A stretch of DNA of 64,000 bases from Clitopilus passeckerianus (GCA_944990035.1 CALYLX010000084.1:1-64000), one strand, 5' to 3'; shown: positions 10,025 through 22,328, numbered from the stretch's first letter. A program made the numbers and translations. The notes: generated by a model not told the origin, from the sequence alone.

Positions 10025-10739
10025 CTAGTTGTAGGAGCTATCCTTCTTATCATCCTTCTTGTCCTTCTTGTCGTCCTTCTTGTCATCCTTCTTATCGTCC
10101 TTCTTAGCTCCCCTCATGCCCTCATCCTTCTTCTCGCCGCTGCCGTAGTCGCCCTTGCTATCGGAGTCATTCCCACCATAGCCGCTCATCATGTCCTTGC
10201 CATCGTCACCGCCGTAGCTGCCAGCTTCGTCGCGACTGTAGTAGCGTCCTCTATAGCGTCCATCACGGTACCCATCATAGCCACCATAGCCACGATAACC
10301 ATCGTAGCGGCCGAAGCCACCACGATATCCATATCCGCCACGGTAGCCATCCCTATAACCGTATCCTCCCCGACCGTATTGACGAGCAGCCAAGTGGTTG
10401 TCGTGGTGGCGATTGCTGTCGTGGTGCCTGTGGTGATCGTGGTGGTCGTGGTTGCGATCTTCGATGTCACGGCCGTAATGGTGGCGATAACCTCCTCCGT
10501 AGCCGCGGTAGCCACCATAACCGCCATAGCGTCCTCCTCCATAGCGACCTCCTCCGTAACGTCCTCCGCCATAACGTCCTCCATAACCGTACTGGCGAGC
10601 CTTCGTGAGTCTGGTTAGCATATACATAGGAATGGGGGGAGGGGAGTTATACCTCAAGTTCGGCCTCGTTGGTGGAGGCAACGGGAGAAGCGGCGGCGAA
10701 GCCAGCGAGGGCAGCGAGGAAAAGAACCTTGAATTGCAT
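10025..10739 (-). CDS. Secreted Gly/Tyr/Arg-rich protein with His-rich centre and Lys/Asp tail
   Basis: Exons 10739-10653 and 10600-10025 (intron 52 nt) give 220 residues. The first exon encodes a classic signal peptide (MQFKVLFLAALAGFAAASP). Exon 2 has three blocks. The first is about 12 RYGGG/GYGGY repeats. The second is a His/Asp cluster (HDHHDHHRHHD and neighbours) that could bind metal. After an AARQYG sequence that repeats the first ARQYG, a second GYR/GGY block follows. The tail is a charged KKDD repeat ending in SSYN. The ARQYG pairs suggest internal duplication. Gly/Tyr-rich secreted proteins of this sort are often cell-wall or extracellular matrix components, sometimes phase-separating; no family could be named. 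The DNA of the tail is a short tandem repeat near 10041-10110 caused by the KKDD codons. Confidence 0.8.
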
Positions 10740-11534
10740 GATGAAAAAGTGATTGGTTTGAGTGCGAAGGGTAGGCTAGGATTGCCGGAGATGTTGAATA
10801 GTTTGGACGAAATTGCGGGGCCTTTATCTTGCATCCTTCATCTATAGGAGGGTTTGAGGACGACGAAGATGGCGTGCTCCATAGTGGCTCAAACACCTCA
10901 AGTCTGAGCTTGCAAATATGGGGCCCTCCAAATAGAACCAGAGAAACGCCTCCGAATGGTTCATCTGAGCGAAATTTCGGAGACAATCTATGTTTTCTGC
11001 TCGCCAAACCAAGACAGTTCTCCTAGGTAGATCCAGAAATGGTTCGCCAAGAATCTTGTGAGTTCAATAGGAGGGGGTTTTCAGAGCATGGGCCAATCAG
11101 AACTTGACATATAAGCATCCTGTCTTGGTTCCCGTTTATCACGTTGGACGAAAGGGTGGGTTCTCATGCCTCCAGGTCGCAAAGAATGACTTGGAATGTA
11201 ATGATCGAGATGGAGGCGACCCAAATTGTGGACTTGAAGTTCTTTCAGTGCGCAAGAAACAAATCTCTCCGTTTTGTGCAGTATTGAGAGTTCAGAAAGA
11301 CTTTGTAGACTAGTTGCCTTTGGGTAATCGTTCGATATTCAATGCCAGGTGATTTGAGTGTGAACTGACATGCTGGTCAAAAGGTTCGTGTGCGTCTTGC
11401 AGGCCTGTCGGGGAACTCCGCGCCGAAATCCCGGTTTCCTCTATTGCCATTTCGGGAAACGTTCATTCGTCCACTGCAGCATTCTCCACGTCTTTGCACC
11501 TCACGAAGGGCATAGCCTCTTCGCATAGCCCACA
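10740..11534. other. Divergent intergenic region
   Basis: 795 bp between the Gly/Tyr-rich protein (leftward) and the dehydrogenase (rightward). The open frames inside are short and have no family features. It presumably holds both promoters; no TATA box was convincing. Confidence 0.4.
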
Positions 11535-13161
11535 ATGGCCTTTTTGGTCGTTGCTGCTGGCTCGTTCATTCTTTTCTCTGTACTTTCCTTGCTTTATATC
11601 CATGTAAACGATAAACGCCTGTCGAGAATACCACCCGAGGCTCTACAGTTTTCCCCGACGCGAATTACGCCAGAAGGAGTCCGCAAACTTGCGGATAAAT
11701 TGTCCAAAGAACCGACCATATCAATTCATGAACAACTGCCGCCTAAGACTGGAAGACGTTATATTGTCATCGGAGGTGTAAGTACGGTTCATCAAAGTCC
11801 TGAAGGTTCAGTCATTCATCCTTGCTCGACAGGGCGGCTTTCTTGGAGGTTGGATGGTCTCTTCCCTTATTGAACGAGGCGAAAATCCCAAATCAATCCG
11901 GCTCTTGGATATTCGCCCACCTGCACGCGAAGATCTGTTGACCGGCAAAGGCAAAGACACGACTTTCATTCAGACTGATATATCAGATGAGAAGTCAGTG
12001 AATGCTGCATTTACCGCGTCTTGGGCGGATGGTCGCGACGCCGAAGATCCAGAAATCACAGTCTTCCATACTGCTGCCAATATCCGCTTCTATGAACGGA
12101 CTGAAGCTCTCCTGCCGCCTTCTGAACGCGTCAATGTTCAGGGAACTCAAAACATTGTCAACGCCGCACGTGCCATCGGGACCAGCGCACTCGTATACAC
12201 GTCCTCCGGATCGGTGGGAGTTTGGCGGACGCGTTTCTTCCTCTGGCCATGGGAGAAGGAGCCGAAGCACTTCACACAATTGATTAATGATGAGGAAGAA
12301 CGGTTACCCAAGAAGCACGCCGATTTCTTCTCGAATTATGCTGCAACAAAGATTCGGGCAGATAAGATTGTTCGTCAGGCCGACAAAACTAAAACCCAAC
12401 GCGGACTCCTCAGGACCGGTTGTATTCGTCCTGGGAATGGCATTTTCGGACCCCGAGGGGACATGTTATGTGGTGCCTACCTCGTTCGCAAGACCAATCC
12501 AACATGGATAGCAACTGTTGTGCAGAATTTCTGCTATGTCGAGAATTGTGCTCTTGCGCATCTCTGCTACGAGCAACGCTTGATCGAGTTGCTCGGTGAT
12601 AGCAAGAACCCGGATATTGGTGGCCAAGCTTTCAACGTTGCAGATCCCGGACCTATCCAGACCTATGGGGACGTCTACACCTTTTTAGAGACGTTGAGCG
12701 ATGGAGAAACTCATTTCCCGAACATGCCACCAACCCTCATGCTTATTATAGCCACGTTGATTGAGGCATACTACCGCTCTCGCCACTATCTGGTCACTGT
12801 TGGAAGCTCCCTGGCAAAATGGCTCCCGCCCATTAATGGAGACCTAATTAACCTCCAACCGGCCCTCTTCGCCCTCACATCCGTCCATCTTATATTTGAC
12901 GACTCAAGAGCGAGGTTGCCTGCAGAGAAAGGTGGACTCGGATACAAGGGCGCATGGACCACGTATGAAGGTCTTTACAAGACCTGGGTGGAGCACGAGA
13001 GCGGTGTGGGTCAGTCAGGTAGAAGGTCCGATCTCGCTGGCGTTAGTCTTGGCTGGGGCTTAGGGAAGGCCCAACGAGGTGTTGCGAAGGCGAATGAGAA
13101 GGTTGTTAAAAAGCTAGGTGTCGATCCAGTCAAAGTCCTCAGCTCTGATACCACCTCTTAA
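11535..13161 (+). CDS. Membrane-anchored 3-beta-hydroxysteroid dehydrogenase/isomerase-family protein
   Basis: Exons 11535-11777 and 11833-13161 (55-nt intron) give 523 residues. Residues 1-22 form a hydrophobic anchor (AAGSFILFSVLSLLYIHV). The intron falls inside the NAD(P)-binding motif, which reads VIGGGGFLGGW after splicing (GxxGxxG). Further extended-SDR landmarks are the acidic residue after beta-2 (LLDIRP), TAANI, the catalytic Ser in VYTSSGSV and the YAATK Tyr-x-x-x-Lys pair. FNVADPGP and the later hydrophobic segments match the 3-beta-HSD family (PF01073), which includes Erg26-like sterol C-4 decarboxylases. The extra N-terminal anchor and roughly 100 extra C-terminal residues argue against a direct Erg26 assignment. 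The substrate is unknown; endoplasmic reticulum location is inferred from the anchor. Confidence 0.8.
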
Positions 13162-13391
13162 AGTTAGTGTGTATATACCGTTTTAAGCGTTGCTTGTAAT
13201 AAACCTGTACTTTATTGGGTCTTAATGTATATACGAAGCTTCTGAGAGCCCTTTACATTGAAAGAACCTCCGCGAAACGGAGGCAGATAAAGCCCCAGGC
13301 GCGGCAGTGCGCCACACTTGCCAAGCATCCCAACCTCGAGACCCAAATTAGGCTACACACGTGACCTTCCCTAACTTTTCTGCCTGCAATC

Positions 13392-15164
13392 ATGGCCTCT
13401 GACGCGAGCTCAAGCACAAATGGGTGGCATTCAATACGACCGTGGCAGCCTCCTTTGTCTCTTGCTGTACGAGAAGTCACCTCTGTATCTGTGACTTTCA
13501 TCCTGTCTTCAAACTTGGGGAATCTCAATGAAGATTTCGAATCATCCCTGGACTTGACGGAAGATGGGGAATCCCAGGCAGAGTCCAGCAGTAGGGCAGA
13601 AGAGAAAAGGGGGAAGAGCAAGAGCATAATACAGGAGGTGCTTGATAGAGGGATGTCCGTCAAAGTGAACGGATCACCCTGGCAGAGGGTCTTCATTCGG
13701 ATCGATGATACCGCAGATGAAGCTGTCATTATCATCTATTCATTGATGCCTGGCAGGCACTACGATGTTGACTTGGAACTCTTCCAAGGAGATTCTAGCA
13801 TAAGAAGACAGGTCATAACCGAAGGTGAGTCGTTCAAAGCTGGTCGTCTGTAGACTTCTGACGAATTGCCAGATGTTGTCATTGAACCAGAACCAGCGGA
13901 GGAAGCTACGGACCCAGAATCTCCATCCTTCGCACATTCGTCTTCTGACAGACAATCGTCCACTCCTTCCACCTCTCCAAATCGAACCAATCCCAACACG
14001 CCTCCAACTATGACTATCCAGCTCTCGCCAGAAGAAAGGCTCGCTCAGCTTCAGCACACTCTGACGCTGCTAAATACGGAGCGCGACGATCTGACCGCCT
14101 CTCTGAAAGCTGCCAGACGCGATGCTCAGAAATCTGATGCCTCACTGCGGTCTGAAATCGAGATTCTTAAACGGGCCTCCGAAAAGCACAATGCTGCCGA
14201 ACACAGAGCCAAGCAAAGAATGCTTTCTCTGCAGGAGGCCGTTAAACGGACTCAGAATGCGGTTGCGGAAACGGAGGATAGTATTAAGGAAGTCGAGGAC
14301 CAGTTGCCGGAGATCAATAGGCAAAAGGCTGCAAAAGAAGCGGAACATGCGAAAGTGAAGGCAGAGGCGGACAAAGTACGGAAGGAGAAGGACAGGATCA
14401 TTGAGAAGGAAAAGAAGAGGATAGAGTCGATGAAAGCAGAGCTTGCCTCGTTGACGAACAAGGTGGAGAAACTCAATGCAAAGAAGGAGAAGCTAGAGTC
14501 CACCACCTTGGTCGATCTTGAGGAGCAACTTCAAGATATTGGGAGAGAGATTGAGCAGGTGGATAATGAAGTGTACACGGAACCCCAGGAATATGAAGAC
14601 TACCCTTTATCAATCCCACCAGCTATACCGGAAAACTCGCCCGCTTTCCCTTACTTCCCTGGGCAGCGGACGCGGTCTCAAGGCTCTCCTGGAACCATTG
14701 CAAGGCCAGCACCTATCCAAAGACCGACACCAACCGATACCCAATCTCCCCACTGGACTGCACCATCCCGGCAACCCCAGGCCACAGGCCACAATCCTCG
14801 CTCGACATCTCTCAACTCACAGGGTCATATCACCATATTGCAAAATCCGAATCGACAATCATCCCTGAAATCCTCGAGTAGTGGCAGCACATCAGGAAGC
14901 CATACATCCCCTACCCAACCAACTAAGAGCAATACCTCTCCATCTATCACCCTGTCGAGCAAAGCACCCGCTTTTGAGCCTGGGCGGCCACTGAAAGTCG
15001 TCACCGGGGCTGGGCCTGGATATTCGGGTGGGCAAGCACCAATACAGCGGCCTAATGCTGGCTGGGCACGGGGCTCTGGCCTTGCCAATCACACGAAGGC
15101 AAAGTCTAATCCCCATGGCGCCTGGGACAAATCCAGGAATAGCCACGACGAACCCAGAAACTGA
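13392..15164 (+). CDS. Coiled-coil protein with N-terminal fibronectin-III-like region
   Basis: Exons 13392-13824 and 13873-15164 give 574 residues. The first 145 residues (WHSIRPWQPPLSLAVREVT, then VKVNGSPWQRVFIRID, then YSLMPGRHYDVDLEL) have the strand pattern and closing 'L.PGR.Y.V.L' of a fibronectin type III-like beta-sandwich. After a Ser/Pro linker, residues about 215-400 are a long, highly charged coiled coil (ERLAQLQHTLTLLNTERDDL onward). The C-terminal 180 residues are Pro/Ser/Gln-rich and probably disordered, with APIQRPTP/APIQRPNAG repeats. I do not recognise a named family. A scaffold or cytoskeletal adaptor role would fit the architecture but is inference. The 230-bp gap upstream holds only the 3' end of the dehydrogenase and this promoter. 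Confidence 0.75.
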
Positions 15165-15581
15165 AATTTGCTGGCTGCGGACAGATATCCTGGATTTCAG
15201 AATGCTTGCCCTTCGCCCTCTTTTGGAGACAAAGAAATCAGTTCAGCAATGATTCCCCTTGGGGTCGTGAGAGGCCCTTCTTGACGAGGAACGTTTGGTT
15301 GATCCCATACGAGCGCATCGCATGGGAGAATGGCTCTCCCTCTATTCAATGGCAGTTGGAAAGAGGTTCCGGCTCGTTGACCAGCACTCGTTTGCGAGCC
15401 ATTCAGCGGTAACATGTTGTATTCGTTACTATCGGTGGGCCAGTTATAATATATCATCTGTTTATCTCCATTCCTGTTTCCAGTTGTGAAGATAAAGGGG
15501 TTGGCCCGCTTCATATCCTCGATCGGGCCTGTTCTTTCAAAATATCCCTTTAGTTTGATTTGGCACCAGAAAAAGCAGAAA
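15165..15581. other. Convergent 3' region
   Basis: 417 bp between the 3' ends of the coiled-coil gene and the first DUF6533 gene. No gene, RNA or repeat is seen. Confidence 0.4.
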
Positions 15582-17326
15582 TTAAGCTTCTTTATTATCA
15601 TGCTCTAAAAAAGATAAAGTACGCGCTATGTATACAGTTTCGGGGTCCGTAGGGGTGGAAGTAAATGTTCGTAACCTGATACTGGGCCCAGATTCCTCCG
15701 AATCGTTAAGCGCAATACTATGCTTAGTCGGGTGTTCGCACTGCGACAGGCCCTCTGCAACATCCTCGATGATCCAATGCATCGAATGGTCAAGATTTGG
15801 GAAGGCCGAGGACGTATTGGCAGTGTTTGAATGGGATGTCTCCGGGCGGGCGGCAGCCTTGAGGTTGAGAATGAGCCGATTTGTTATGGCTATCGAGACG
15901 GCGCAAGCCATACTAAGGATGGAAATAAATATTTGACTAGTAAGGATCAAAGTGAGAGCTCCCTACTTTGTGTGAAGAGTGCTGAGCTCCTGTGGTGCGA
16001 ACTGAAAAGCGCTTGTGAGAGGACTGCGACGTTATAGGCAAGATGGGTATTCACAAGGAGGGTGAAGATATTCACGACATGGCAGGCGAAGACACAACTT
16101 CGGAGCATGTTTCGTCAAAAAGCCGTTTGAACCATATCCCATTCTCACTCACCAGAAATACAGGAATCCTGAAAATGGTTATGAGAAAGGTGGTTGTGCT
16201 ACCAGATGAGGCCACTGACCGTCACGGAGGAATATGGTGTACAAACCAGGAGACCTATTGAACCGAAGCATAGCAGTAGTCCTGTATATGGTCATACCAA
16301 AGACAGCAATGTCAAATCCAATTGATGGGGCGTAAAAGGTCGCTCCGATGCGGCTGGGGGTGAGAAGCGACTGGTTTGGTAAACTGTATTGGAGAACAAC
16401 TTGAAGAACGTGCGTACCTGCCAATGTTTTTCTCACCATAAGCACAGGCGGTAGGCGTAGAGTTTTGCAGGGCCCTAGTCGTGATTAATTCATGGAGCAA
16501 CCACTGAGTGACGGGAAGCATAGTTAAGTTGATCCCGAGGAAAGGCCAGTAAACGAAAGGACTTACTATGACGAACCCAATCTCGACCATCACAAAAACA
16601 GCAAAGAGGTAAAGAATGCATCGACGCCCGCCGTACAAGGCATAGACTCTCATGGTAAAGACGATCTGCACCATGAGAAGACCATATGCGGTATATGCTG
16701 CGATATACTGTATCCAATTACCGCATCTAGGGAAAGCCTTATTGGCCTTGACAGCTGCAGGAGAGCGGAGAGAGCACAAACAACTACGCGAAAGCTCGTC
16801 AGTTTCTGAATCACAAGTATAGATGGAAAAGCTTAGCCGGTTGTAACATACGTCAAGTATGGGAGATCGATTCATAACCGCTGTTGAGGACCTATTAGAT
16901 TTACTTCAAGCACTGAGACCTCAAGTATGTACCGTCCAATACAAAGAACTGCCCGACTAGCGGTACATGTCGTATCTTTTATAGTGAGAACATCGTCACT
17001 GTTCGGGGAGTGAGGAAATCATAAAGGGCTCACTAGCACCCAAAGTAGAGTGAACGGTGTCCACTTCTGCATCCAAATCAACTCAACTTCTCTATCGAAT
17101 GTCAACACTAGTCTTTGCGTTAGCTCATGGTATATAGGTTGCTCGCAATGATGCTCACCGGTATCCAAGTACATCACAATTCCAGACGCCGTGAAATAAT
17201 AGTTTTGAGCCACACTGAGTTGGTCACTATTGAGCCATAAATCATGTGCTGGAACCACTGTGAGGCCTACATCCGTTTGTAGAGCAACAAGCCATCTGGA
17301 GAGAGGATCGCTGGCGAGGCTGTCAT
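15582..17326 (-). CDS. DUF6533-family seven-helix membrane protein, copy 1
   Basis: Read on the minus strand. Exon 1 (17326-17271) splices in phase 2 to a segment leading into QNYYFTASGIVMYLDT. Then comes VLTFDREVELIWMQKW, which is the DUF6533 signature (helix 1, then LTxxxEVxxIW). The next exons encode IRHVPLVGQFFVLD, a C...W...helix with VQIVFTMRVYALYGGRR, two further helices, RIGATFYAPSIGFDIAVFGM with LYTIFLRDG, and a last exon (about 15950-15582) with TSQIFISILSMACAVSIAI followed by RLILNLKAAAR and a cytoplasmic tail. The exon borders in the middle are approximate. The family is basidiomycete-specific in my knowledge and of unknown function; its topology is receptor-like. The head-to-tail neighbour is a paralogue with the same intron phases. 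Confidence 0.65.
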
Positions 17327-17921
17327 GGAGGAACCATTGGGTACAACCAACGAGACTCTGGGCACCACCTATATATGACGACTGAAAGACAACTCAACAG
17401 GCACCGACTTAGTGATTGCAAATTGCGATGGTCAACTGCAGGGTCGCATTCAGGTGCAAAGACTTTTTGTGGGTGAAACTGTTCTACGTCCCCATTTGGC
17501 CCAGGCGTTGTCGATGAGCGTCGATGGCATTAGAGGCATGTCTGACGTCGATGACCAAAAATGAGCGCACAAGATACAGTACACCTTCTGCATTGATTTC
17601 CGAATCAGTTACATACCGCGAGGCTAGTAGATAATGTCGAGCAGTATAAAGTACTGAAGCCACGTTGCAACGAATTCGAAATGGCAAGATGCGGCAACCC
17701 TGAGCTGCATACTTCGGGTTAGGTAGAGTGAATTCAGAATGCTAGTCCCAACATGGCACCAGTGCCCATAGCACCCGCGAGGCATGCACCGCACATCTGC
17801 GAGGCGTTGCCCCAGGCTGCCACTTTGCCACAGCTGGCAATAGTATATGTTGTGGCAATCGATAATCTGCAAATGCATACTCCGTATGCGTCCTTCCATC
17901 CCAGAACCCCACAATTGAGCT
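17327..17921. other. Spacer between tandem DUF6533 genes
   Basis: 595 bp containing the promoter of copy 1 and the 3' flank of copy 2. No gene is supported. A TATATA stretch at about 17370-17377 lies 45-50 bases upstream of the copy 1 ATG (minus strand) and is a plausible TATA element. Confidence 0.4.
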
Positions 17922-19527
17922 TTAAAGTTGTGTGTCTGGGCTGCCACCAAGAACCTCCACCAAGCCTTGGGCGACGCAACATTTCCCTTCAACGTCGTCC
18001 ATTGTTCGCTCTTTGGGCCCGGCATCTTGGAACATAGTGCTCATCCGAGTATGATCGGCGGTGTTTGTAGAGTATTCTAATCGCGCGGCGGCCTTGAGAT
18101 TGAGAATAAGCCGATTTGTGATGACAACAGGGAGGACAGTAGCCAAACTGGTGAAGTCGTTAGATTATCTATGTGCATTAGATATTAAGGTACGAACTTT
18201 GCAAGCATAGTTCCCATGTCTAGCGGTGCTAGCTAGGTGCTAATTTTCAGCGGCGTAGACGACGACGGAGTCAAAGGTGACCGACCAACAAGCACAACAT
18301 ATTTCCAAGGTGACACGTAAAAATACAGCTGAGAGTTATGACTTTTGAGCGAATTCGAGCAGACGGGTTGAAATCGGCTTACATGAAATAAAGAGAACCT
18401 TGGAATACATTTCAGCCAAGAAGATGAATAGATGCCGTTATATAGTAATATATACTCACCATCCCTCAAAATCATTCGATAAAGGCTCAGTGACCTTTCC
18501 AAGCGAAGCAGTGACAGTGTTTTGTGAACTGTGAGGGCGAATCCTAGCATATCGAAAACCATGGAAAATGCCCAGAAGGCAGCTCCGGTACGAGGTGGCC
18601 TAGTCACAGGAAGTATGGGTTAAACGCCTGAATTATTTCGCGAGAGGAAGGCAATCACTTTCCCAGGTGCTCTGCGCCAGTTGCGCAACTCGGTACACCA
18701 CGGGGACGGGAGAATATAGCTGTGTCCAGGATAACGAACTAGAGGAGGTTGAGAGGATGAAAGAGGGAGGATACGTGCTGCGCACCAGCTGGAACCCAAT
18801 CTCGACGATGATGATGGAACTGAACGCGAAGAGTACAAACTTCCTCCTGTCATAGAGAGCGTACATTCGCAGTGTGAACATGATCTGCACGAGCACAATA
18901 GAAATTGATGAAAACGATTGTGCAAAGGCCAGCCATTGGGTGCATCTAAGTGTCATGACATCGTCAGTCTGGAGCCTTGCACCGGTACCCAAACCCTTAC
19001 ATCTGCCTGGAAGTTAGTTTTCTGAGATGACAATCGTATCTGTTGGTCACACATCAAGCATTGGGGATGACGACAGGAGAGCTGTTCGACACGACATATG
19101 GTCAGTGTTCCTCCATAACCGCTTTGGGAGCTCATACCATCCATGATCACTACTTCCATAGCTAGAGGCACATATCGAATCTGAAGTGATCATCGAAGAA
19201 AAGCTGTTTGTCAAGGAAAGCGTCTCACCAGTAACCAAAGGAGGGTGAACGAATTCCATCGCTGGATCCAAATGAGCTCGACTTCCCTTCCGAATGTGAG
19301 AGCTAGAAACAGTCAAAATCAGTCATTAACTCGTAGATGTAGGTCCCAATCCCATTCACCTATGTCCCAAAGCAAAACAACAGCGGATGCTATGAAGCAA
19401 TATTTGCCAATAACTCTATTTGCCTCTTTCAGCTGTCTGTAATCAGGAGGGCACTGTCAACTCACATGTGCTGCTGCGTCTCGATGTGACCGTTGGGAAG
19501 GAATGGGCTGATAGGATGAAGGGACAT
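17922..19527 (-). CDS. DUF6533-family seven-helix membrane protein, copy 2
   Basis: Exons on the minus strand begin 19527-19466 (MSLHPISPFLPNGHIETQQH), 19436-19360 (GKYCFIASAVVLLWDI) and 19302-19229 (ALTFGREVELIWIQRW, the DUF6533 signature). They continue with IRYVPLAMEVVIMD, a segment LRCTQWLAF with IVLVQIMFTLRMYALYDRR, RTGAAFWAFSMVFDMLGFAL with LYRMILRDG, and the terminal ITNRLILNLKAAAR followed by a hydrophilic tail that stops at 17922. Phases match copy 1 at every border I could fix (AT|A, G|CT, 0, G|). The helix 6 segment and the C-terminal NRLILNLKAAAR are nearly identical in the two copies, so the duplication is recent or constrained. Function unknown; a plasma-membrane receptor-like protein is the most one can infer. 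Confidence 0.7.
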
Positions 19528-21763
19528 AGTGAATGAAATGCACGAGAGTGGACAAATTCTTATATATGTATTCCAGATCCAGGCACGTAGAGCCTAGGAT
19601 GACTATCGGCGAAGTGGACACACATCAGGGGTTTGCTGTAACCCTGTCCAGGATATGTCCTACCAGGTTCGCAACGCTCTGTTACTGACATTGGGCAAGT
19701 CGAATGGGTAGGACTCTCACAAGGTTCGAGACTTGAACAAAGGCAATAATGATAGCATAACGGAGTTAGACACAGTCCGCAGCTCGAGCCCACTGATAGC
19801 AACTGAGCAATGTGAAGGAGTACCATCGGCTTATTATACAGGTTCGCGGGTAAACGGAACTGACGGCAGTTTGAGAAGTGTTCCTCGTCAACGAGTTGGT
19901 TTCCGTGAGGCAGCAAATGGGGAATATACTTCATTGAAACCTGTCAACAATTGGAGTAACGCCACAACCGATTGAGAGGGACTTCACAGGCAAGGGTTCA
20001 CGAGGGCACATAAGTGACCGTAATATTCGCAGGAATTGATCGAAATTGAATTCAATTGGGATTCGAATACATTCTTTACATCGTGGTACAAAGGGGTGAA
20101 ATCTGTGGCACTGACCTAGAGTCAACGAAGTCAGTAAGGATTCTGAGCAATGAAGATGAGGGGACCCTCAGACAACGGATAAAGGTGTCCTTCATACGTA
20201 TAATCGGACATATGCTTGTCACTTTCATTTTGGTATCATCTCCGGGGAAGAAGAAAAACTGAATGTGAAAGAGACCCTTACCTGATATGCACGGCAAGGA
20301 GGCCCGATACGAATGTGACTCTCCTGAAGCATGTTCGTATCAGGCCAGAATCGTTGTAAGGTGTAGACAATGAAGTTGGAGCTTCAGCGGGTGGTGGGTG
20401 CAAGCGTTACGGCCCATGCCACCGAGAGTGTCGTGTCGCCGACGCGAGAAGAAACTTCTTCCCAAGCGGAAGATCTTCAGCTTGAAGGTCAAAACTCACG
20501 TTTGATTAGGGGACGCTGCAGAGAAGGGTAAGTATTGGCGAAAGGAATCTATGAAGGAGATAGGAAAGAAAAAGGCTCAGTTGGTGATGCATGTTGCGAG
20601 TAAGGATCATGGTATGAGTTCACCGACTCGAAGATGGAAAAGTATCATCATAGAATAAAATCCTCGAATCGAAGCTCACCATATATCGTACGGTACACGA
20701 TCACTCCCCCCAGGATGGACATCAAGTTCAGCGGTCTTGTCGTTGTGAGTGTTCGAGCTGGGAAGGCATCTTTACAGAATTCGGTCTCCGCCCGAAAAAC
20801 TGTACAGTCGCTATTCTTTCCTTCCCTGCCAGACCTGAACCCAGCAGCGTCGGTTTCCGACGTTCCCAAGGCCAAAGGTGGGTACAGTTTGTCAACCAAC
20901 TTCTCTCAACTGCAATTCTGCTGCATGATGTTACAATCAGTTCTGCTTCCGAATGAGAGCAATCAACCTCTTGTGGACACAACTCTTACCAAAATATTTT
21001 TATCTGACCCTTCTTTATTCGCTCGTTTTCCAAATTTTGAAACATCTGCTGACCTCTACCGTGTTGTTTTCTAGCCAAGAAGTGTTTTGTGTCTGGGACT
21101 GCACCGGTCATAGCTCTACAGGGTAAGTAAATTTTATGCATGCATTTTCCTGCACCCTTTGTTCTTGCCCAAGACGAAACCAAAGTTCATCCATTCTTTG
21201 ACCGCTCGCTCGTGTTGGCTCGTACTTTGGTCCCTTCTCTTTGAGAAGCTGTGTTCGCCTTCTTCGTTCTGAGGTTGGTGAACCGGACCGGGTTGTTTCG
21301 ACTGAACGATGCGGATGAAAACATGGCTTTTTCTGACTTCATCCGTTCTCTTTCGTACATTTTTTTTTCATTTGATCCTCGTCCTAATCACCTTCTTGCT
21401 TTAGGTGCCCCATGAAGCTGAATATGTAGCTGTCATCTTTCCATGTCATCCATAGTGATCAATGTTATTCGGTTTAAAATCCTCTGCGCCCCTGCATGCT
21501 CCAACCTCCCATCCCATCCTCCCAGTTAACGTCCGTGGATACGTCCGATATCGCGAACCAACGCCGCATTTTACTCGGAAAGTGCCCAGGCATCACAGCG
21601 TCTTCCTGATCGTGTTATGATGGATTTCGTATCCGAATTCCGTTGAATTATCTGAGTTCATTTGACTCATGATTGATCTGTAGATTAGATCTGGGCGCCC
21701 ATGAAAGCATATAAAGAACCATCTAGGCTCGGCCAAGGTCAAAACAGATGTTAAAAACTTGAA
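19528..21763. other. Long intergenic region, no convincing gene
   Basis: 2.2 kb between DUF6533 copy 2 and the first PAH gene. The longest plus-strand ATG frame (20634-21074, 146 codons) contains an internal MDIKFSGLVVVSV that might act as a signal peptide. It has no homology I recognise, and its start and splice context are poor. The rest has many stops in all frames. No inverted or tandem repeats were noticed. Confidence 0.35.
21710..21715 (+). promoter_or_regulatory. TATA box of PAH mini-protein gene A
   Basis: TATAAA in GCATATAAAGAACC, about 50 bases before the ATG at 21764. Confidence 0.5.
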
Positions 21764-22328
21764 ATGTCCGTCGAGAATAAGACAAACTCCCCCATGACAC
21801 AGTCTTCGTCTTCGTCGACGGTAACCATGCCCAATGAAGACATCGCCCAGCTCCAAGCTCAATTTGCAGGACTGACCGGGTTGCAGTCCGACAAGGCAGG
21901 CGTTCAGGTTGACTTGGCACAACTCCAAGCTCAACTACGCGAGAAGTTTCCGAACGCTGAGACTAACATAAAGAAGGCACATGCCTCCTTGAAGGATGTC
22001 GAGACTGAGCTTGGTGGTGCTGAACATCCACTCTACATCGAGCTGATCGGCGCATTCCAGAAGTTCAGGAACGAAGAGTAAGTGCTACGCCAGGCTCACA
22101 TTTAGATTCATGTTCAAACATAGTGCTTCCTATGCTTCTAGGTTGGATATTCAATTGTTCTTGAAGCAATTCATGGAGAATTTCCACGCATATCCGGACA
22201 TCGTGCGAGGGATGAACGAATTTGTTCCAGGTTATGATATGGAAATTACCTCAGGCGAAACAAAGAAATTAGGAAGGTTGGTAACGCCAAAGGAAACTGT
22301 CGAATTTCCTGTAGATCAAACTGTATAG
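21764..22328 (+). CDS. Stand-alone PAH-domain mini-protein A (Sin3 PAH1-like)
   Basis: Exons 21764-22077 and 22142-22328 give 166 residues. A Ser/Thr-rich start and a Gln/Leu-rich helical stretch (QLQAQFAGL, then QLQAQLREKF) precede one paired amphipathic helix unit: PLYIELIGAFQKFRNEELDI, then FLKQFMENFHAYPDIVRGMN, then FVPGYDMEI. This matches the PAH1 core of Sin3, including the final F/L-P-x-G-Y. The intron splits the codon after FRNE, exactly as in PAH1 of the SIN3 gene 2 kb downstream. It lacks the HDAC-interacting region. It may compete with Sin3 for transcription-factor ligands or form PAH heterodimers; this is inference. The neighbours are PAH gene B and SIN3, all on the same strand. 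Confidence 0.75.

Noticed and set aside
10041..10110. CTT/GTC tandem repeat as a microsatellite
   Set aside because: It is the codon pattern of the KKDD tail of a secreted protein.
13253..13735. 160-codon minus-strand frame overlapping the coiled-coil gene start
   Set aside because: Antisense to a spliced gene with an FN3-like region; no family features.
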